Assembly (NCBI RefSeq): GCF_013337285.1 | Contig: NZ_SUPW01000002.1 | Location: forward strand, 434,001-498,000 | Direction: 5' to 3' | DNA from: Agrobacterium tumefaciens | GTDB taxonomy: Bacteria > Pseudomonadota > Alphaproteobacteria > Rhizobiales > Rhizobiaceae | Length of the DNA stretch: 64,000 nt | Shown: piece by piece, positions 28,691-39,026 of the stretch | Layout of the letters: each line of letters begins with the position of its first letter | Position numbering within the stretch: the stretch's first letter is position 1 | Position numbers and translations under genes: made by a program | Notes under the pieces: generated by a model | What the model was told of the DNA's origin: nothing | The model's input: only the letters and a program-made list of their open reading frames with translations | Database searches by the model: none

Positions 28691-29130
28691 CGTTATTCTC
28701 CCTGAGCTGAATGACCTTCCTAGCATATATTAGGTCAATTTAATATGGGTTGGGGCTCGGCAGTTCCAAGGGGCATCGTTCCCCTTGTGTCGCTGGCTGT
28801 CTTGCCCGGATCGTGAGCGTTTTTTAGCGCCCCCGTCATGCTGTTCTGATGCTGCGAACGTCTTTGGCGGTGTTTGGTTCCCTTGATCTTGTCCTCAAAG
28901 GTTCGGCGGCGCGGTTGGCCGGTGTCACGCTTGGTTGTCTTGACAGCGGGGGGCATGACCATAGAGTTGTGCTGTCTGCGGCGTGTCCGGTGCTTCGGGC
29001 GCACCGGAAAAGGTGTGGCGAGGCGGTTAATATCGTCATGCAACGGCGTGGTGATCATAGTTGCCGCAGGCATGAGTGGTAAGGGAGGGCAGGATCGTAT
29101 GAGGGTTTGTTTTTATGTGGGAGGGGCGAC
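28691..29130. other. Long intergenic region
   Basis: 440 bases without a supported gene. A small stem (CAAGGGG with CCCCTTG, 28767-28787) is present but has no T run. The rest shows no convincing coding frame, RNA gene or repeat family. It should hold the outer membrane protein promoter. Confidence 0.55.
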
Positions 29131-29583
29131 GTGATAGTCGGAGCCGTTCTCAGCGCCATTCTTCTCCTCACCCTCATTGCATTTCCTCGGCATCTCAAAC
29201 CCGTCGTCATCTGCCTGCTGCTGATCTGGGGGGCGACCGCTGCCTTTGTCATTTATGACTGGTGGCGTGGCAGCCAGCGGCTCGGCCATGTTGTTGCGAC
29301 AGCCAGTTTTGATACGACCTGTGCGGATCCGGCTTTGCCCATTCGCGTCAGCTTCCGCAACGACAATGATGTGGCCGTGCAGCGCCTGACCTATACGCTT
29401 GAGGGGTTCGAGCCGGCCTTCCGCGCCTCCGTCGCGTTTGATCCCTATCAGGTCAGCGAAAGGCGCATCGAGGCGGGGGAGACTTTCGCCGCATGCCGGG
29501 CTTTCCGGCTGCGCAACAATGAAAGAGTAGAACCGCAGCGGCTGGAATGGCGCGTTACCGTTATTTCGGCGGAGTTCGACTAA
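29131..29583 (+). CDS. Membrane protein of unknown function with extracytoplasmic C-terminal domain
   Basis: 150 residues. Two membrane helices occupy about 1-45 (VIVGAVLSAILLLTLIAF and KPVVICLLLIWGATAAFVIY), followed by a ~100-residue soluble domain with two cysteines (TTCADPALPIRVSFRND and FAACRAFRLRNN). The soluble part looks like a beta-sandwich (LPIRVSFRNDNDVAVQRLTY). Start is GTG at 29131 with GGGAGGGG just upstream; a start eight codons earlier is less likely. I do not recognise a named family. Confidence 0.7.
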   Translation: MIVGAVLSAILLLTLIAFPRHLKPVVICLLLIWGATAAFVIYDWWRGSQRLGHVVATASFDTTCADPALPIRVSFRNDNDVAVQRLTYTLEGFEPAFRASVAFDPYQVSERRIEAGETFAACRAFRLRNNERVEPQRLEWRVTVISAEFD

Positions 29584-29776
29584 GCGGCTGGGCGCGGTTC
29601 CCGTCATCACGGCATTTTGAAAACTCCCGCGCCGTTGCGCAGCCACCGGTAAACCCTTGCGGCGCAACGGGTGTGCAAGGGCTGCCATCGGGCCGCCGGC
29701 CACACCGATGCCCGTTCGGCCGGCGTCGGACTTGTTTTCGCCGGTTTGCGATGCCATCTCCGCACCCGTTCGATGA

Positions 29777-30355
29777 ATGTCGCGGGTTGATGTTTTGCGT
29801 ATTGTTTTGAAGTTTTTGAAAATCACGGCCATCGGTCTTGTTGCCCTGCCGGTTCTGGCGGGCGCGCATATGGGCATCGGCCAGCTGACCGGAAATTTTC
29901 ACGAGGTCATCCCCGGCGAGCTTTATCGTTCGGCCCAGCCGAGCGGTAAGGACATCGCAGCCTATGCCAAATCCTACGGCATCAAGACCATCATCAACCT
30001 GCGCGATGAAAAGCGCGAAGGCTGGTATGACGCCGAAAGCCAGGCGGCGAAAAGCAATGGCATCCGGCTTGTCGATTTTCCGATGAGTTCAAGCGAAAAG
30101 CTCTCGCCGCAAGATGCTGAAACGCTGGTGGCCGTGCTGCAGAATGCGGAAAGGCCGATCCTCATCCATTGCGAACATGGCGCTAACCGCACGGGGCTTG
30201 CCTCGGCGATCTATGTGGGGGCCGTGGCTGGCAAGAGTGAGGCGGCGGCCGAATTCCAGCTTTCGCCCTATTACGGGCATGTGCCTATCCCCGGTATCGG
30301 CAGATATGAGATGTATCAGTCGTGGGATGACTTCGAGGAAACCATCGGCTTTTGA
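29777..30355 (+). CDS. Membrane-anchored dual-specificity/tyrosine phosphatase-like protein
   Basis: 192 residues. One N-terminal hydrophobic segment (about 12-34) anchors or exports the protein. The catalytic loop is HCEHGANRTG with nucleophile Cys132 and Arg138 (HCX5R). Upstream features GELYRSAQPSGKDIAAYAKSYGIKTIINLRDE are typical of bacterial tyrosine phosphatase-like proteins of the DSP group. It probably acts on a phosphoprotein or phosphoinositide-like substrate in the periplasm or at the membrane. It follows the membrane protein on the same strand by 193 bases, and ends next to a palindromic repeat element. Confidence 0.88.
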   Translation: MSRVDVLRIVLKFLKITAIGLVALPVLAGAHMGIGQLTGNFHEVIPGELYRSAQPSGKDIAAYAKSYGIKTIINLRDEKREGWYDAESQAAKSNGIRLVDFPMSSSEKLSPQDAETLVAVLQNAERPILIHCEHGANRTGLASAIYVGAVAGKSEAAAEFQLSPYYGHVPIPGIGRYEMYQSWDDFEETIGF

Positions 30356-30384
30356 TGCGGTTCAAGGGCTTTTGATACCGCTCT

Positions 30385-30480
30385 CGACGTCATCCTCGGC
30401 CTTGTGCCGAGGATCCATCCACGTCTCGTTGAGTCGATAGGTTGCAGATGCTCGGGACAAGCCCGAGCATGACGGAGAGT
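30385..30480. repeat. Full-length RIME-like repeat element
   Basis: About 96 bases with two palindromes (arms CATCCTCGG / CCGAGGAT and GATGCTCGGG / CCCGAGCATGAC) separated by about 38 bases. Its reverse complement matches the element at 59590-59682 along nearly the whole length, including the spacer (CTGCAACC then a GATCG/CTATCG stretch). Intergenic, between the phosphatase gene and the AGE epimerase gene. Confidence 0.8.
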
Positions 30481-30520
30481 GGTTCGCGACCTCCGTCGCC
30501 ATCCGCCTATCGCAACACTC

Positions 30521-31762
30521 TCAATAATCCCCGCCGTTTTCCGCAATCACCTTCGTCAGGCTTCCCGTGGCTGGGAAAAGCGGAATGAGGCACGCCTGTA
30601 GCGCGTGGTAGATGTCGCCCTTGCCGGGGAACAGCGTATGCGCCGGAACCAGATTATCCGTCAGTTCCTCGTGCCAGCCGCCATTGTCGTGGTCGATGAA
30701 GTTGTTGGCGATGGTGCTCCAGATGCGGCGGTAGCTGTCTTCGTAGAAAGGGTCTGCCGGCAGGTTTTCGTTGAGGAAGTGGGCAGCGCCCGCCGCCTCG
30801 CACATCGGCCACCACAGCTTGGCCGTCTTGTCGGGATTGTCGTTCCAGTCGAGCGTATAAAAGAAGCCGCCCTTTTCCCGGTCCCAGCCAAGCGCCATGG
30901 ATTGCACGAACAGCGATTTTGCAGCCACCGGCATCCAGTCGTGGCGGCGTTCGCCCAGCACCCATAATTGCAGGATGAGGCGTGCCCATTCCAGCCAATG
31001 GCCGGGGGTGGAGCCGGAGGGGCGGAACATTTCGTTGCCGCGATACGCCTTGTCCAGCGTCCAGCTCTCGTCAAAATGTTCCGGCACGCGGAAATCCAGT
31101 TCGCCGGCGCGGCGGCGAATGACGAGGTCGGCGATGCGTTCGGCCTTGTTGAGATAATTGCTGTCGCTTGTCGCCTCATAGGCGGCCATCAGCGCTTCGG
31201 TCAGGTGCATGTTGGAATTCTGGCCGCGATAATTGTCGATGGGCGACCAGTCGCGGTTGAATTCCTCGGCAATCGCACCGTGTTTTTCTTCCCAGAAGCG
31301 GGTTTCCAGCACTTCGGTAATATCGGCCAGCATCCGGTCGGCCAGCGGATGCCCGACGGTCTTGGCGGAAGAGGCGGCCAGCAGCACGAAGGCATGGCCG
31401 TAACCCTGCTTGGTGGCGTCCACTGGGCCGGCATCGTTCACCTGCCAGAAATAACCGCCATGCTCGCTGTCGCGATGATTGTTCCAGAGATAGGTCATGC
31501 CGTGGTCGACGATATCGCCGCAGCCGGGCCGGCCGAGCAGATGGCCGATGGAGAAGCAATGCACCATGCGCGCCGAAGCATGGATGCCGCGCACGGGGTC
31601 GTTTTTCTGTAACGGTGCGCCCTTGGGGTCGAGATCGAAAAAGCCGCCGGCGGAATTCACGGCGCGATACTGGAAGAAGTCGAAAAGTCCCTCTGCCTGC
31701 TTGACCAGCCACTGGCGGTGCCAGGGCAAAGCGTTCCAGTTTTTGCGATCGTCGTCGGCCAT
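30521..31762 (-). CDS. AGE-family aldose/ketose isomerase (N-acylglucosamine 2-epimerase fold)
   Basis: A 413-residue protein with an (alpha/alpha)6 barrel pattern. Conserved segments include HASARMVHCFSIGHLLGRPGCGDIVDHGMTYL, YGHAFVLLAASSA, RGQNSNMHLTEALMAAYEAT and PGHWLEWARLILQL, matching the YihS/AGE family. Members interconvert mannose, fructose and glucose or act on sulphosugars; D-mannose isomerase of Agrobacterium belongs to this family, so that is a reasonable guess. It is divergent from metH and shares its regulatory region. Confidence 0.88.
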   Translation of the reverse strand: MADDDRKNWNALPWHRQWLVKQAEGLFDFFQYRAVNSAGGFFDLDPKGAPLQKNDPVRGIHASARMVHCFSIGHLLGRPGCGDIVDHGMTYLWNNHRDSEHGGYFWQVNDAGPVDATKQGYGHAFVLLAASSAKTVGHPLADRMLADITEVLETRFWEEKHGAIAEEFNRDWSPIDNYRGQNSNMHLTEALMAAYEATSDSNYLNKAERIADLVIRRRAGELDFRVPEHFDESWTLDKAYRGNEMFRPSGSTPGHWLEWARLILQLWVLGERRHDWMPVAAKSLFVQSMALGWDREKGGFFYTLDWNDNPDKTAKLWWPMCEAAGAAHFLNENLPADPFYEDSYRRIWSTIANNFIDHDNGGWHEELTDNLVPAHTLFPGKGDIYHALQACLIPLFPATGSLTKVIAENGGDY

Positions 31763-31871
31763 GTCGTTCTCCCATGCGATTTGCTGCCTGCGCTTATATC
31801 CTTGCCGTATAAACCTGTCATCTGTCGTTCAAATTTCGTAGTCTGCCGCAACAGCGCCAAGCTATGCCTGT

Positions 31872-31929
31872 CCCTTGAAGATATATGTCTGGCCCTTGAA
31901 GATATATTGACATAAACATATCTTTATGT
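31872..31929. promoter_or_regulatory. Direct repeats plus AT-rich palindrome upstream of metH
   Basis: CCCTTGAAGATATAT occurs at 31872-31886 and again at 31893-31907, exactly 21 bases (two helical turns) apart. Directly downstream is the palindrome ACATAAACATATCTTTATGT (31910-31929), symmetric except one pair. The palindrome resembles operators I associate with the ArsR-type SahR/SamR methionine regulators in rhizobia, but that assignment is inference. The metH GTG start is 47 bases downstream. Confidence 0.6.
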
Positions 31930-31975
31930 GACTTGACGGCTTGCGTTCTTGCAAATCGAAATGAGGAGTGTGCCC

Positions 31976-34900
31976 GTGTTTGACAACCTGTTCGGTCCTG
32001 AAGGGGCAAAGCGCGACGGCGCGGAAATCTTGCAGGCGCTGCGCGAAGCCGCCAGCGAACGCATCCTCATTCTCGACGGCGCGATGGGCACACAGATCCA
32101 GGGTCTCGGTTTTGATGAAGACCATTTCCGGGGCGAGCGTTTTATCGGCTGCGCCTGTCACCAGCAGGGCAATAACGACCTTCTGATCCTGACCCAGCCT
32201 GACGCTATCGAGGAAATCCATTATCGCTACGCCATGGCGGGTGCGGATATTCTCGAAACCAACACGTTTTCGTCGACGCGCATCGCGCAGGCCGATTACG
32301 AGATGGAAAACGCCGTCTACGACCTCAACCGCGAGGGTGCCGCGATCGTTCGCCGTGCCGCCCAGCGCGCCGAGCGGGAAGATGGTCGCCGTCGTTTCGT
32401 CGCCGGTGCAATCGGCCCGACCAACCGCACGGCCTCGATTTCGCCTGACGTCAACAACCCCGGTTATCGTGCCGTCAGCTTCGATGATCTGCGCACCGCC
32501 TATGGCGAGCAGATCGACGGCCTGGTCGACGGCGGTGCCGACATCATCCTCATCGAGACGATTTTCGACACGCTGAACGCCAAGGCGGCGATCTTTGCCT
32601 GCGAGGAACGTTTCGAAGCCAAGGGCATCCGTCTGCCTGTCATGATCTCGGGCACGATCACCGACCTTTCCGGCCGCACGCTGTCCGGCCAGACGCCTTC
32701 GGCGTTCTGGAACTCGGTGCGCCACGCCAACCCTTTCACCATCGGCCTGAACTGCGCACTCGGTGCGGATGCCATGCGTCCGCATCTGCAGGAACTCTCA
32801 GATGTCGCCGATACCTTCGTCTGCGCCTATCCCAATGCCGGCCTGCCGAATGAATTCGGCCAATATGACGAAACGCCCGAGATGATGGCGCGTCAGGTTG
32901 AAGGCTTCGTGCGCGACGGTCTCGTCAACATCGTTGGCGGCTGCTGCGGCTCGACGCCGGAGCATATCCGGGCGATTGCTGAAGCCGTGAAGGGTTACAA
33001 GCCGCGCGAGATTCCCGCGCATGTGCCCTTCATGTCGCTTTCTGGTCTCGAGCCTTTCGTGCTGACCAAGGACATTCCCTTCGTTAATGTCGGCGAACGC
33101 ACCAACGTTACCGGCTCAGCCCGCTTCCGCAAGCTCATCACTGCCGGCGATTATACAGCGGCGCTGGCTGTCGCCCGCGATCAGGTTGAAAATGGCGCGC
33201 AGATCATCGACATCAACATGGATGAGGGCCTGATCGATTCCGAAAAGGCGATGGTGGAGTTCCTGAACCTCATCGCTGCCGAGCCTGACATCGCCCGCGT
33301 TCCGGTCATGATCGATAGCTCCAAGTTCGAGATCATCGAGGCTGGCCTGAAATGCGTTCAGGGAAAATCGATCGTCAATTCCATTTCGCTGAAGGAAGGC
33401 GAGGAGAAGTTTCTCCAGCAGGCGCGGCTCGTCCACAATTACGGTGCGGCGGTTGTCGTCATGGCTTTCGACGAGACCGGGCAGGCCGATACCTATCAGC
33501 GCAAGATCGAGATTTGCGCGCGTGCCTACAAGCTTCTGACCGAAAAGGCCGGTCTGTCGCCGGAAGACATCATCTTCGATCCGAACGTCTTTGCGGTGGC
33601 GACGGGTATCGAGGAGCATAACAACTACGGCGTGGACTTCATCGAGGCCACCAAGACCATTCGCGAAACCATGCCGCTCACGCATATTTCCGGCGGTGTC
33701 TCCAACCTGTCCTTCTCCTTCCGCGGCAATGAGCCGGTGCGTGAGGCGATGCATGCCGTGTTCCTCTACCATGCCATTCAGGTCGGCATGGATATGGGCA
33801 TCGTCAATGCCGGGCAGCTTGCGGTTTACGACAATATCGATGCGGAACTGCGCGAGGCCTGCGAGGACGTGGTGCTGAACCGCCGTGATGACGCGACCGA
33901 GCGTCTGCTCGAAGTGGCCGAGCGTTTTCGAGGCACGGGTGAAAAGCAGGCGAAGGTGCAGGATCTTTCCTGGCGCGAGCTGCCCGTCGAAAAGCGGCTG
34001 CAACATGCGCTGGTCAACGGCATTACCGAATATATCGAGGCTGATACCGAAGAGGCGCGCCAGCAGGCTGCCCGGCCGCTGCATGTCATCGAAGGGCCGC
34101 TGATGGCGGGCATGAACGTGGTCGGTGACCTGTTCGGTTCGGGCAAGATGTTCCTGCCGCAGGTGGTGAAATCCGCCCGCGTGATGAAGCAGGCGGTTGC
34201 CGTTCTGCTGCCTTACATGGAAGAGGAAAAGCGCCTGAATGGCGGCTCCGAGCGCAGTGCCGCCGGCAAGGTGCTGATGGCGACCGTGAAGGGTGACGTG
34301 CACGATATCGGCAAGAACATCGTCGGCGTCGTGCTTGCCTGCAACAATTACGAGATCATCGATCTCGGCGTCATGGTGCCGACGACGAAAATCCTTGAGA
34401 CGGCGATTGCGGAGAAGGTGGATGTGATCGGCCTCTCCGGTCTTATCACGCCGTCGCTGGATGAGATGGTGCATGTGGCGGCTGAAATGGAGCGGCAGGG
34501 TTTCGATATTCCGCTCTTGATCGGCGGCGCGACGACCAGCCGTGTGCATACGGCAGTGAAAATCCATCCACGCTACGAGGCGGGGCAGGCGATCTATGTC
34601 ACCGATGCCTCGCGCGCCGTGGGTGTCGTCTCAGCACTTCTTTCGGCCGAGCAGAAGCCCGCTTATATTGACGGCATCCGCGCCGAATATCAGAAGGTGG
34701 CGGAAGCCCATGCCCGCAATGAGCGCGAAAAGCAGCGCCTGCCGCTTTCCCGTGCCCGTGACAACGCGCACAAGATCGACTGGTCGAGCTACAGCGTCGT
34801 CAAACCGCAGTTCTTTGGCACCAGGGTGTTCGAGACCTATGATCTTGAAGAGCTTTCCCGTTACATCGACTGGACGCCGTTCTTCCAGACCTGGGAATTG

Positions 34901-35749
34901 AAGGGCCGTTTCCCGGCCATTCTCGAAGACGAAAAGCAGGGCGAGGCGGCGCGGCAGCTTTATGCCGATGCGCAGGCGATGCTTGCGAAGATCATCGAGG
35001 AGAAGTGGTTCCGGCCGCGGGCGGTGATCGGCTTCTGGCCCGCCAATGCGGTGGGCGACGATATCAAGCTGTTCAACGATGAAAGCCGTAACGAAGAGCT
35101 GGCGACCTTCTTCACGCTGCGCCAGCAGCTTTCCAAGCGTGATGGACGCCCGAATGTGGCGCTGTCGGATTTCGTCGCGCCGGTCGATAGCGGCGTTGCC
35201 GATTATGTCGGTGGATTCGTGGTGACGGCGGGCATCGAGGAAGTGGCGATTGCCGAGCGCTTCGAGCGGGCCAATGACGATTATTCGTCCATCCTCGTCA
35301 AGGCGTTGGCCGACCGTTTTGCCGAAGCCTTTGCCGAGCGCATGCATGAGCGGGTGCGCAAGGAATTCTGGGGTTATGCGCCGGATGAGGCTCTTGCCGG
35401 TGACGATCTGATCGGCGAGGCCTATGCCGGTATCCGTCCGGCCCCCGGCTATCCTGCGCAGCCTGACCATACCGAAAAGAAGACGCTGTTTGCGCTGCTC
35501 GACGCCACCAATGCGGCGGGCGTGGAACTGACGGAAAGCTACGCCATGTGGCCGGGCTCTTCGGTCTCCGGCCTCTATATCGGCCATCCCGAGAGCTATT
35601 ATTTCGGTGTCGCCAAGGTGGAGCGGGATCAGGTTCTCGACTATGCGCGCCGCAAGGATATGCCGGTCACGGAGGTGGAGCGCTGGCTCGGGCCGGTGCT
35701 CAACTACTTGCCGACAAATGGTGCAGAGGAAATCGACAGCGCGGCCTGA
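31976..35749 (+). CDS. metH: Cobalamin-dependent methionine synthase
   Basis: A 1257-residue protein with four modules: homocysteine-binding ([13 protein letters not shown] at the start; zinc cysteines GLNCALGAD and [12 protein letters not shown]), pterin/folate-binding ([16 protein letters not shown], then [15 protein letters not shown]), B12-binding ([14 protein letters not shown] carries the DxHxxG cobalamin ligand) and the C-terminal reactivation domain binding S-adenosylmethionine ([18 protein letters not shown]). It methylates homocysteine using 5-methyltetrahydrofolate. I start at GTG 31976 because AGGAG lies seven bases before it; a frame starting nine codons earlier has no such site. 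An operator-like repeat region lies just upstream. Confidence 0.97.
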   Translation: MFDNLFGPEGAKRDGAEILQALREAASERILILDGAMGTQIQGLGFDEDHFRGERFIGCACHQQGNNDLLILTQPDAIEEIHYRYAMAGADILETNTFSSTRIAQADYEMENAVYDLNREGAAIVRRAAQRAEREDGRRRFVAGAIGPTNRTASISPDVNNPGYRAVSFDDLRTAYGEQIDGLVDGGADIILIETIFDTLNAKAAIFACEERFEAKGIRLPVMISGTITDLSGRTLSGQTPSAFWNSVRHANPFTIGLNCALGADAMRPHLQELSDVADTFVCAYPNAGLPNEFGQYDETPEMMARQVEGFVRDGLVNIVGGCCGSTPEHIRAIAEAVKGYKPREIPAHVPFMSLSGLEPFVLTKDIPFVNVGERTNVTGSARFRKLITAGDYTAALAVARDQVENGAQIIDINMDEGLIDSEKAMVEFLNLIAAEPDIARVPVMIDSSKFEIIEAGLKCVQGKSIVNSISLKEGEEKFLQQARLVHNYGAAVVVMAFDETGQADTYQRKIEICARAYKLLTEKAGLSPEDIIFDPNVFAVATGIEEHNNYGVDFIEATKTIRETMPLTHISGGVSNLSFSFRGNEPVREAMHAVFLYHAIQVGMDMGIVNAGQLAVYDNIDAELREACEDVVLNRRDDATERLLEVAERFRGTGEKQAKVQDLSWRELPVEKRLQHALVNGITEYIEADTEEARQQAARPLHVIEGPLMAGMNVVGDLFGSGKMFLPQVVKSARVMKQAVAVLLPYMEEEKRLNGGSERSAAGKVLMATVKGDVHDIGKNIVGVVLACNNYEIIDLGVMVPTTKILETAIAEKVDVIGLSGLITPSLDEMVHVAAEMERQGFDIPLLIGGATTSRVHTAVKIHPRYEAGQAIYVTDASRAVGVVSALLSAEQKPAYIDGIRAEYQKVAEAHARNEREKQRLPLSRARDNAHKIDWSSYSVVKPQFFGTRVFETYDLEELSRYIDWTPFFQTWELKGRFPAILEDEKQGEAARQLYADAQAMLAKIIEEKWFRPRAVIGFWPANAVGDDIKLFNDESRNEELATFFTLRQQLSKRDGRPNVALSDFVAPVDSGVADYVGGFVVTAGIEEVAIAERFERANDDYSSILVKALADRFAEAFAERMHERVRKEFWGYAPDEALAGDDLIGEAYAGIRPAPGYPAQPDHTEKKTLFALLDATNAAGVELTESYAMWPGSSVSGLYIGHPESYYFGVAKVERDQVLDYARRKDMPVTEVERWLGPVLNYLPTNGAEEIDSAA

Positions 35750-35768
35750 TGTTCCGGGCGTGTTGCAA

Positions 35769-35801
35769 TAAAAAAGCGCGGGTCATGCCCGCGCTTTTTT
35801 T
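35769..35801. terminator. Bidirectional terminator between metH and the MHS transporter
   Basis: Stem AAAAAGCGCGGG / CCCGCGCTTTTT (GC core AGCGCGGG) with a four-base loop, A run before and T run after, so it works for both convergent genes. Confidence 0.93.
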
Positions 35802-35816
35802 GTGTTCGCGTTGAAC

Positions 35817-37148
35817 TTACGACCGCAACGCCGCCAGTTCCTCGATGCCGACATGGCTTTCGACCTCGCTGCCGCGCAGATAGAGGTAAAGGCCGATGCA
35901 GAAGGCGAGGACAGCGATGAACACCAGATACCAGGCATGCGCCATGGGATTAATGGCAAGTGCCGTGGTCACGCCAATCGGCGTCAGCCCACCGAAGATG
36001 GCATAGGAGACGTTATAGGCGAAGGAGAGGCCGGAGAAGCGGACTGATGCCGGGAAGGCGCGGACCATCACATAGGGCACAGCTCCCGCCATGCCGACCG
36101 AAAGGCCCATGACACCGTAGAGAATGAACATGGTTTCAAGCGACGCGCCGGCATAGCTGTAGAAGGTGAAGGTGGCGACGCCGAAGAAGATGCTGGCGGC
36201 CATGAAGAAAATGCCGGAGCCGACACGGTCGATCAGTGCGCCGGCGATGATGACGCCGAAAATCAGAAACAGCGTGCCGAAGCTGGTGCCGGCAAGCGCC
36301 TGCGTCGGGGTGTAGCCATAGAGCTTCTGCAGGAAGGTGGCCGTCATCAGCGTGGTGACGACGATGGCTGCCGACAGAACCCAGGTCAGCAGGGCGGAAA
36401 TGATGACACCGCGCATATGGTGCTTCAGCACCAGCCCGAGCGGTAGCTTGTCCGTCAGTGATTTCGATTTCTTCATCTCGTTGAAGATCGGCGTTTCTTC
36501 CAGCCACCGGCGCAGATAGACGGCGATCAGGCCGAAAATTCCGCCGAGCAGGAAGGGAATACGCCATGCATAGGCGGCGACATCTTCTGCCGAGAAGAGG
36601 GAATTGATGGCAAAGGCGATCAGCGATCCCAGCATGATGCCGAAGGAAAGGCCGGATGTCAGAAAGCCGCAGGCGAGCCCGACACGGCGGAAAGGGACGT
36701 GTTCGGCAACGAAGGTCCAGGCACCCGGCACTTCACCGCCGATGGCCGCGCCCTGCAGCATGCGCAGGATGATGAGGAGGATTGGAGCGGCGACGCCGAT
36801 GGTGGCATAGGTCGGCATCAGCGCCATGCCGAGGGTGGAGAGCGCCATCAGGAGGATGGAGAAGGCGAAAACCCGCTTGCGGCCATAACGGTCACCATAG
36901 TGCGCCAGAATGATGCCGCCGAGCGGTCGCACCAGATAACCGGCGGCAAAGATGCCGAAAGTCTGGATCATCACCAGCCAGTCCGGCATTTCCGGCGGAA
37001 AGAACAGGTGGCCGATGACGGTGGCGAAAAACACGAAAATGATGAAATCGTAAAATTCGAGCGCGCCGCCCAAGGCGGAAAGGCCAAGAGTTCTGTAGTC
37101 CTGGCTGTTCAGGGGCCGGGCCGCTGCCGGTGTGCTGGTGGGAGACAT
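35817..37148 (-). CDS. MHS-family major facilitator transporter (organic acid/H+ symporter)
   Basis: A 443-residue twelve-helix transporter. Family marks of the metabolite:H+ symporter group: LGGALEFYDFIIFVFFATVIG at helix 1, GRKRVFAFSILLMAL in the loop after helix 2 (GDRYGRKR), and RMLQGAAIGGEVPGAWTFVAEH. It likely takes up a dicarboxylate, alpha-ketoglutarate or proline-like solute (as KgtP or ProP do); the substrate is not readable. It is convergent with metH and separated by a strong terminator. Confidence 0.9.
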   Translation of the reverse strand: MSPTSTPAAARPLNSQDYRTLGLSALGGALEFYDFIIFVFFATVIGHLFFPPEMPDWLVMIQTFGIFAAGYLVRPLGGIILAHYGDRYGRKRVFAFSILLMALSTLGMALMPTYATIGVAAPILLIILRMLQGAAIGGEVPGAWTFVAEHVPFRRVGLACGFLTSGLSFGIMLGSLIAFAINSLFSAEDVAAYAWRIPFLLGGIFGLIAVYLRRWLEETPIFNEMKKSKSLTDKLPLGLVLKHHMRGVIISALLTWVLSAAIVVTTLMTATFLQKLYGYTPTQALAGTSFGTLFLIFGVIIAGALIDRVGSGIFFMAASIFFGVATFTFYSYAGASLETMFILYGVMGLSVGMAGAVPYVMVRAFPASVRFSGLSFAYNVSYAIFGGLTPIGVTTALAINPMAHAWYLVFIAVLAFCIGLYLYLRGSEVESHVGIEELAALRS

Positions 37149-37227
37149 AAGCCTGCTTCTTTTTCTAATTCACATGTTGCTAATGGGCATGCTGCAAGAG
37201 AAGCGGGATTTCAAGCCTTATCGGTCC

Positions 37228-38004
37228 CTAATCGCTCATGAATTTTGATGGACGATCGAGAAATCGCCTGAGAAATGAGATGTTCTCCAGCTCGTCATAG
37301 AGGCGTTCGGTGATACCGTCCTCATCGAAATAATAGATTGTCGCTTCGGGAATAGCCAAAAGCACGGGCGAATGGGTGGCGATGATCAGCTGCCCGCCGC
37401 TATCGGCGGCGTGACGGACGATGGCTGCAAGCTCCAGCTGTTTTTGCGGTGAGAGCGGGCTTTCCGGTTCGTCGAGGAAATAGAGGCCGGCGCCATGGAC
37501 CCGCTGCTGCATGATGTCGAGAAACCCTTCGCCATGCGACCGCCGGTCGATGGTGTTGTTCCTGACGATCCTGCGAAAGGTCTCCGGGGTTTCTTCCGGA
37601 AAATCTTCGCCTTTTTGCAGGGCCTTTTCCCGCTCCCAGCGAAAATCGTCCAGCGTCTCCTCGTTCAGCCGGCGTATATAGCCAAGCACATCTTCCGCAC
37701 GCATGAACATGCGGATCTTCGGATATTTCTTGCGGGCGAAATAGAAGGCTTTCGCCACTGTCTCGGCATGCTGAAGGTACAGATCACCCGAAACCTGGCC
37801 ATGATTGCCGATGGCGTAGGCCGTCATTCCGGCCGCCAGTCCTTCCAGCAGCGTTGATTTGCCCGAACCGTTATTGCCGGCAAAAAAAGTGATCGGCGTC
37901 TTGAACTCGAGGCGTTCCAGATGGCGCAGCGCCGGAACCGAGAAAGGATATTCATCCCGTCCGCCCGGGGGTTCTTTCATGGTTACGCTATCGAGAAACA
38001 GCAT
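37228..38004 (-). CDS. AAA ATPase of ABC/RecF-like type
   Basis: A 258-residue protein (start MLFLDSVTMKEPPGGRDEYP). Walker A is GNNGSGKST (about 44-52), the D-loop/Walker B region is YFLDEPESPLSPQKQLEL, and the H-switch is ATHSPVLLAIP, all as in single-domain ABC-type ATPases without membrane partners. Homologues are annotated AAA family ATPase; it may act in DNA repair, nucleic acid sensing or defence, but nothing here shows which. I choose 38004 as start, with AAGGAC six bases before; an ATG at 38025 is also possible. Stands alone. Confidence 0.85.
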   Translation of the reverse strand: MLFLDSVTMKEPPGGRDEYPFSVPALRHLERLEFKTPITFFAGNNGSGKSTLLEGLAAGMTAYAIGNHGQVSGDLYLQHAETVAKAFYFARKKYPKIRMFMRAEDVLGYIRRLNEETLDDFRWEREKALQKGEDFPEETPETFRRIVRNNTIDRRSHGEGFLDIMQQRVHGAGLYFLDEPESPLSPQKQLELAAIVRHAADSGGQLIIATHSPVLLAIPEATIYYFDEDGITERLYDELENISFLRRFLDRPSKFMSD

Positions 38005-38337
38005 GTCGCGGTCCTTGCATCTCATCCGTCATGTTCACCGACGTTGCGCTCTGTCGCATCATCGCGGCGCTATGCTCAAAGCAATTGCGTGCGATTGCGG
38101 CTTAACGTGGGGCGTTGTTCGCACCAATGGTTTACAGCGTTGGCGGAGATACGTCATGTCGCATCGTTAGAAATTCATTTTATTATAAATTAGTACAGTT
38201 CACTCTTAGTAACAAAGCGATAAATATTAGACATATGCAATAAATACCTTAAATTTAAGATGTTATCGTAAGTATAAACTTCAAATTAATTCAGTAATGC
38301 CAGTTGTCATCATTCTCGTTGTTATTGGAGAGGGTGA
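38005..38337. other. AT-rich intergenic region
   Basis: 333 bases, very AT-rich from about 38160 onward, between divergent genes. No gene or recognisable repeat seen. It should contain the promoter of the gene at 38338. Confidence 0.55.
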
Positions 38338-38982
38338 ATGAAGCGTATTGCGCTTTTTTCGGTCGCGATTCTATTTTCCGCGATATTCGTGAGCGAAGCT
38401 GAGGCGAGGAGGTCTCGGTTTTTTGCCGTCCCCGGATTTGGCGGCGGCGAGACCATCGATCTCGTTTATGATCTGCCGGACAACGGGCCTTTTCTTCGCG
38501 ACGGGGAAGCATTCGACATTGGTTATCTCAACAGCGGGGATAGGAGCGGTTATGTACTGTATCGTGGCGAGCGGTACAGCAGGCTCAGCGATGCTGATAT
38601 CGCCAGGCTGAAGGCGACGCTTGGTTTTGATCCGACGACAAAAGATCGCATGGAGCGGGCGGCGAGGGGCAGCGATGCTCCCTGGAACCTCGTGATTATC
38701 ATAGCGGTCGCAATTATTGGTATCTTTGTGCTTGTTCACAAGGGCATGCAGATCGTGCGGTGGATTTCGCGATTGGCGACGACCTCCGCAGTCACGGGAA
38801 GCAAGCAGCACCAGGAGGAGGACGCCCCCGACCCGCTGGAAGTCCGCACGAAACAGCTGGTGAACCGTCAATGGAGCGGTAGCCAGACGGATCACGCGAC
38901 GCGTATCCCGGCAGCATCATCGGTCCATGCGTCTGTCCCGGGAGCCGCTCCTGTCCGTGCGTTCGGGCGCAGGGGTGCCTGA
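38338..38982 (+). CDS. Exported/membrane protein of unknown function
   Basis: 214 residues. A signal peptide (MKRIALFSVAILFSAIFVSE) is followed by a region with FFAVPGFGGGETIDLVYDLPDNGPFLRDGEAFDIGYLNSG, then one membrane helix (about 119-139, APWNLVIIIAVAIIGIFVLV) and a polar C-terminal tail of about 75 residues. The extracytoplasmic domain holds no motif I can name. GGAGAGG lies before the ATG. Stands alone. Function not predictable. Confidence 0.75.
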   Translation: MKRIALFSVAILFSAIFVSEAEARRSRFFAVPGFGGGETIDLVYDLPDNGPFLRDGEAFDIGYLNSGDRSGYVLYRGERYSRLSDADIARLKATLGFDPTTKDRMERAARGSDAPWNLVIIIAVAIIGIFVLVHKGMQIVRWISRLATTSAVTGSKQHQEEDAPDPLEVRTKQLVNRQWSGSQTDHATRIPAASSVHASVPGAAPVRAFGRRGA

Positions 38983-39026
38983 ACCGGACGCAATTCGCCA
39001 ATCTCAGGTGGTTGCGGGAGCCTGCA

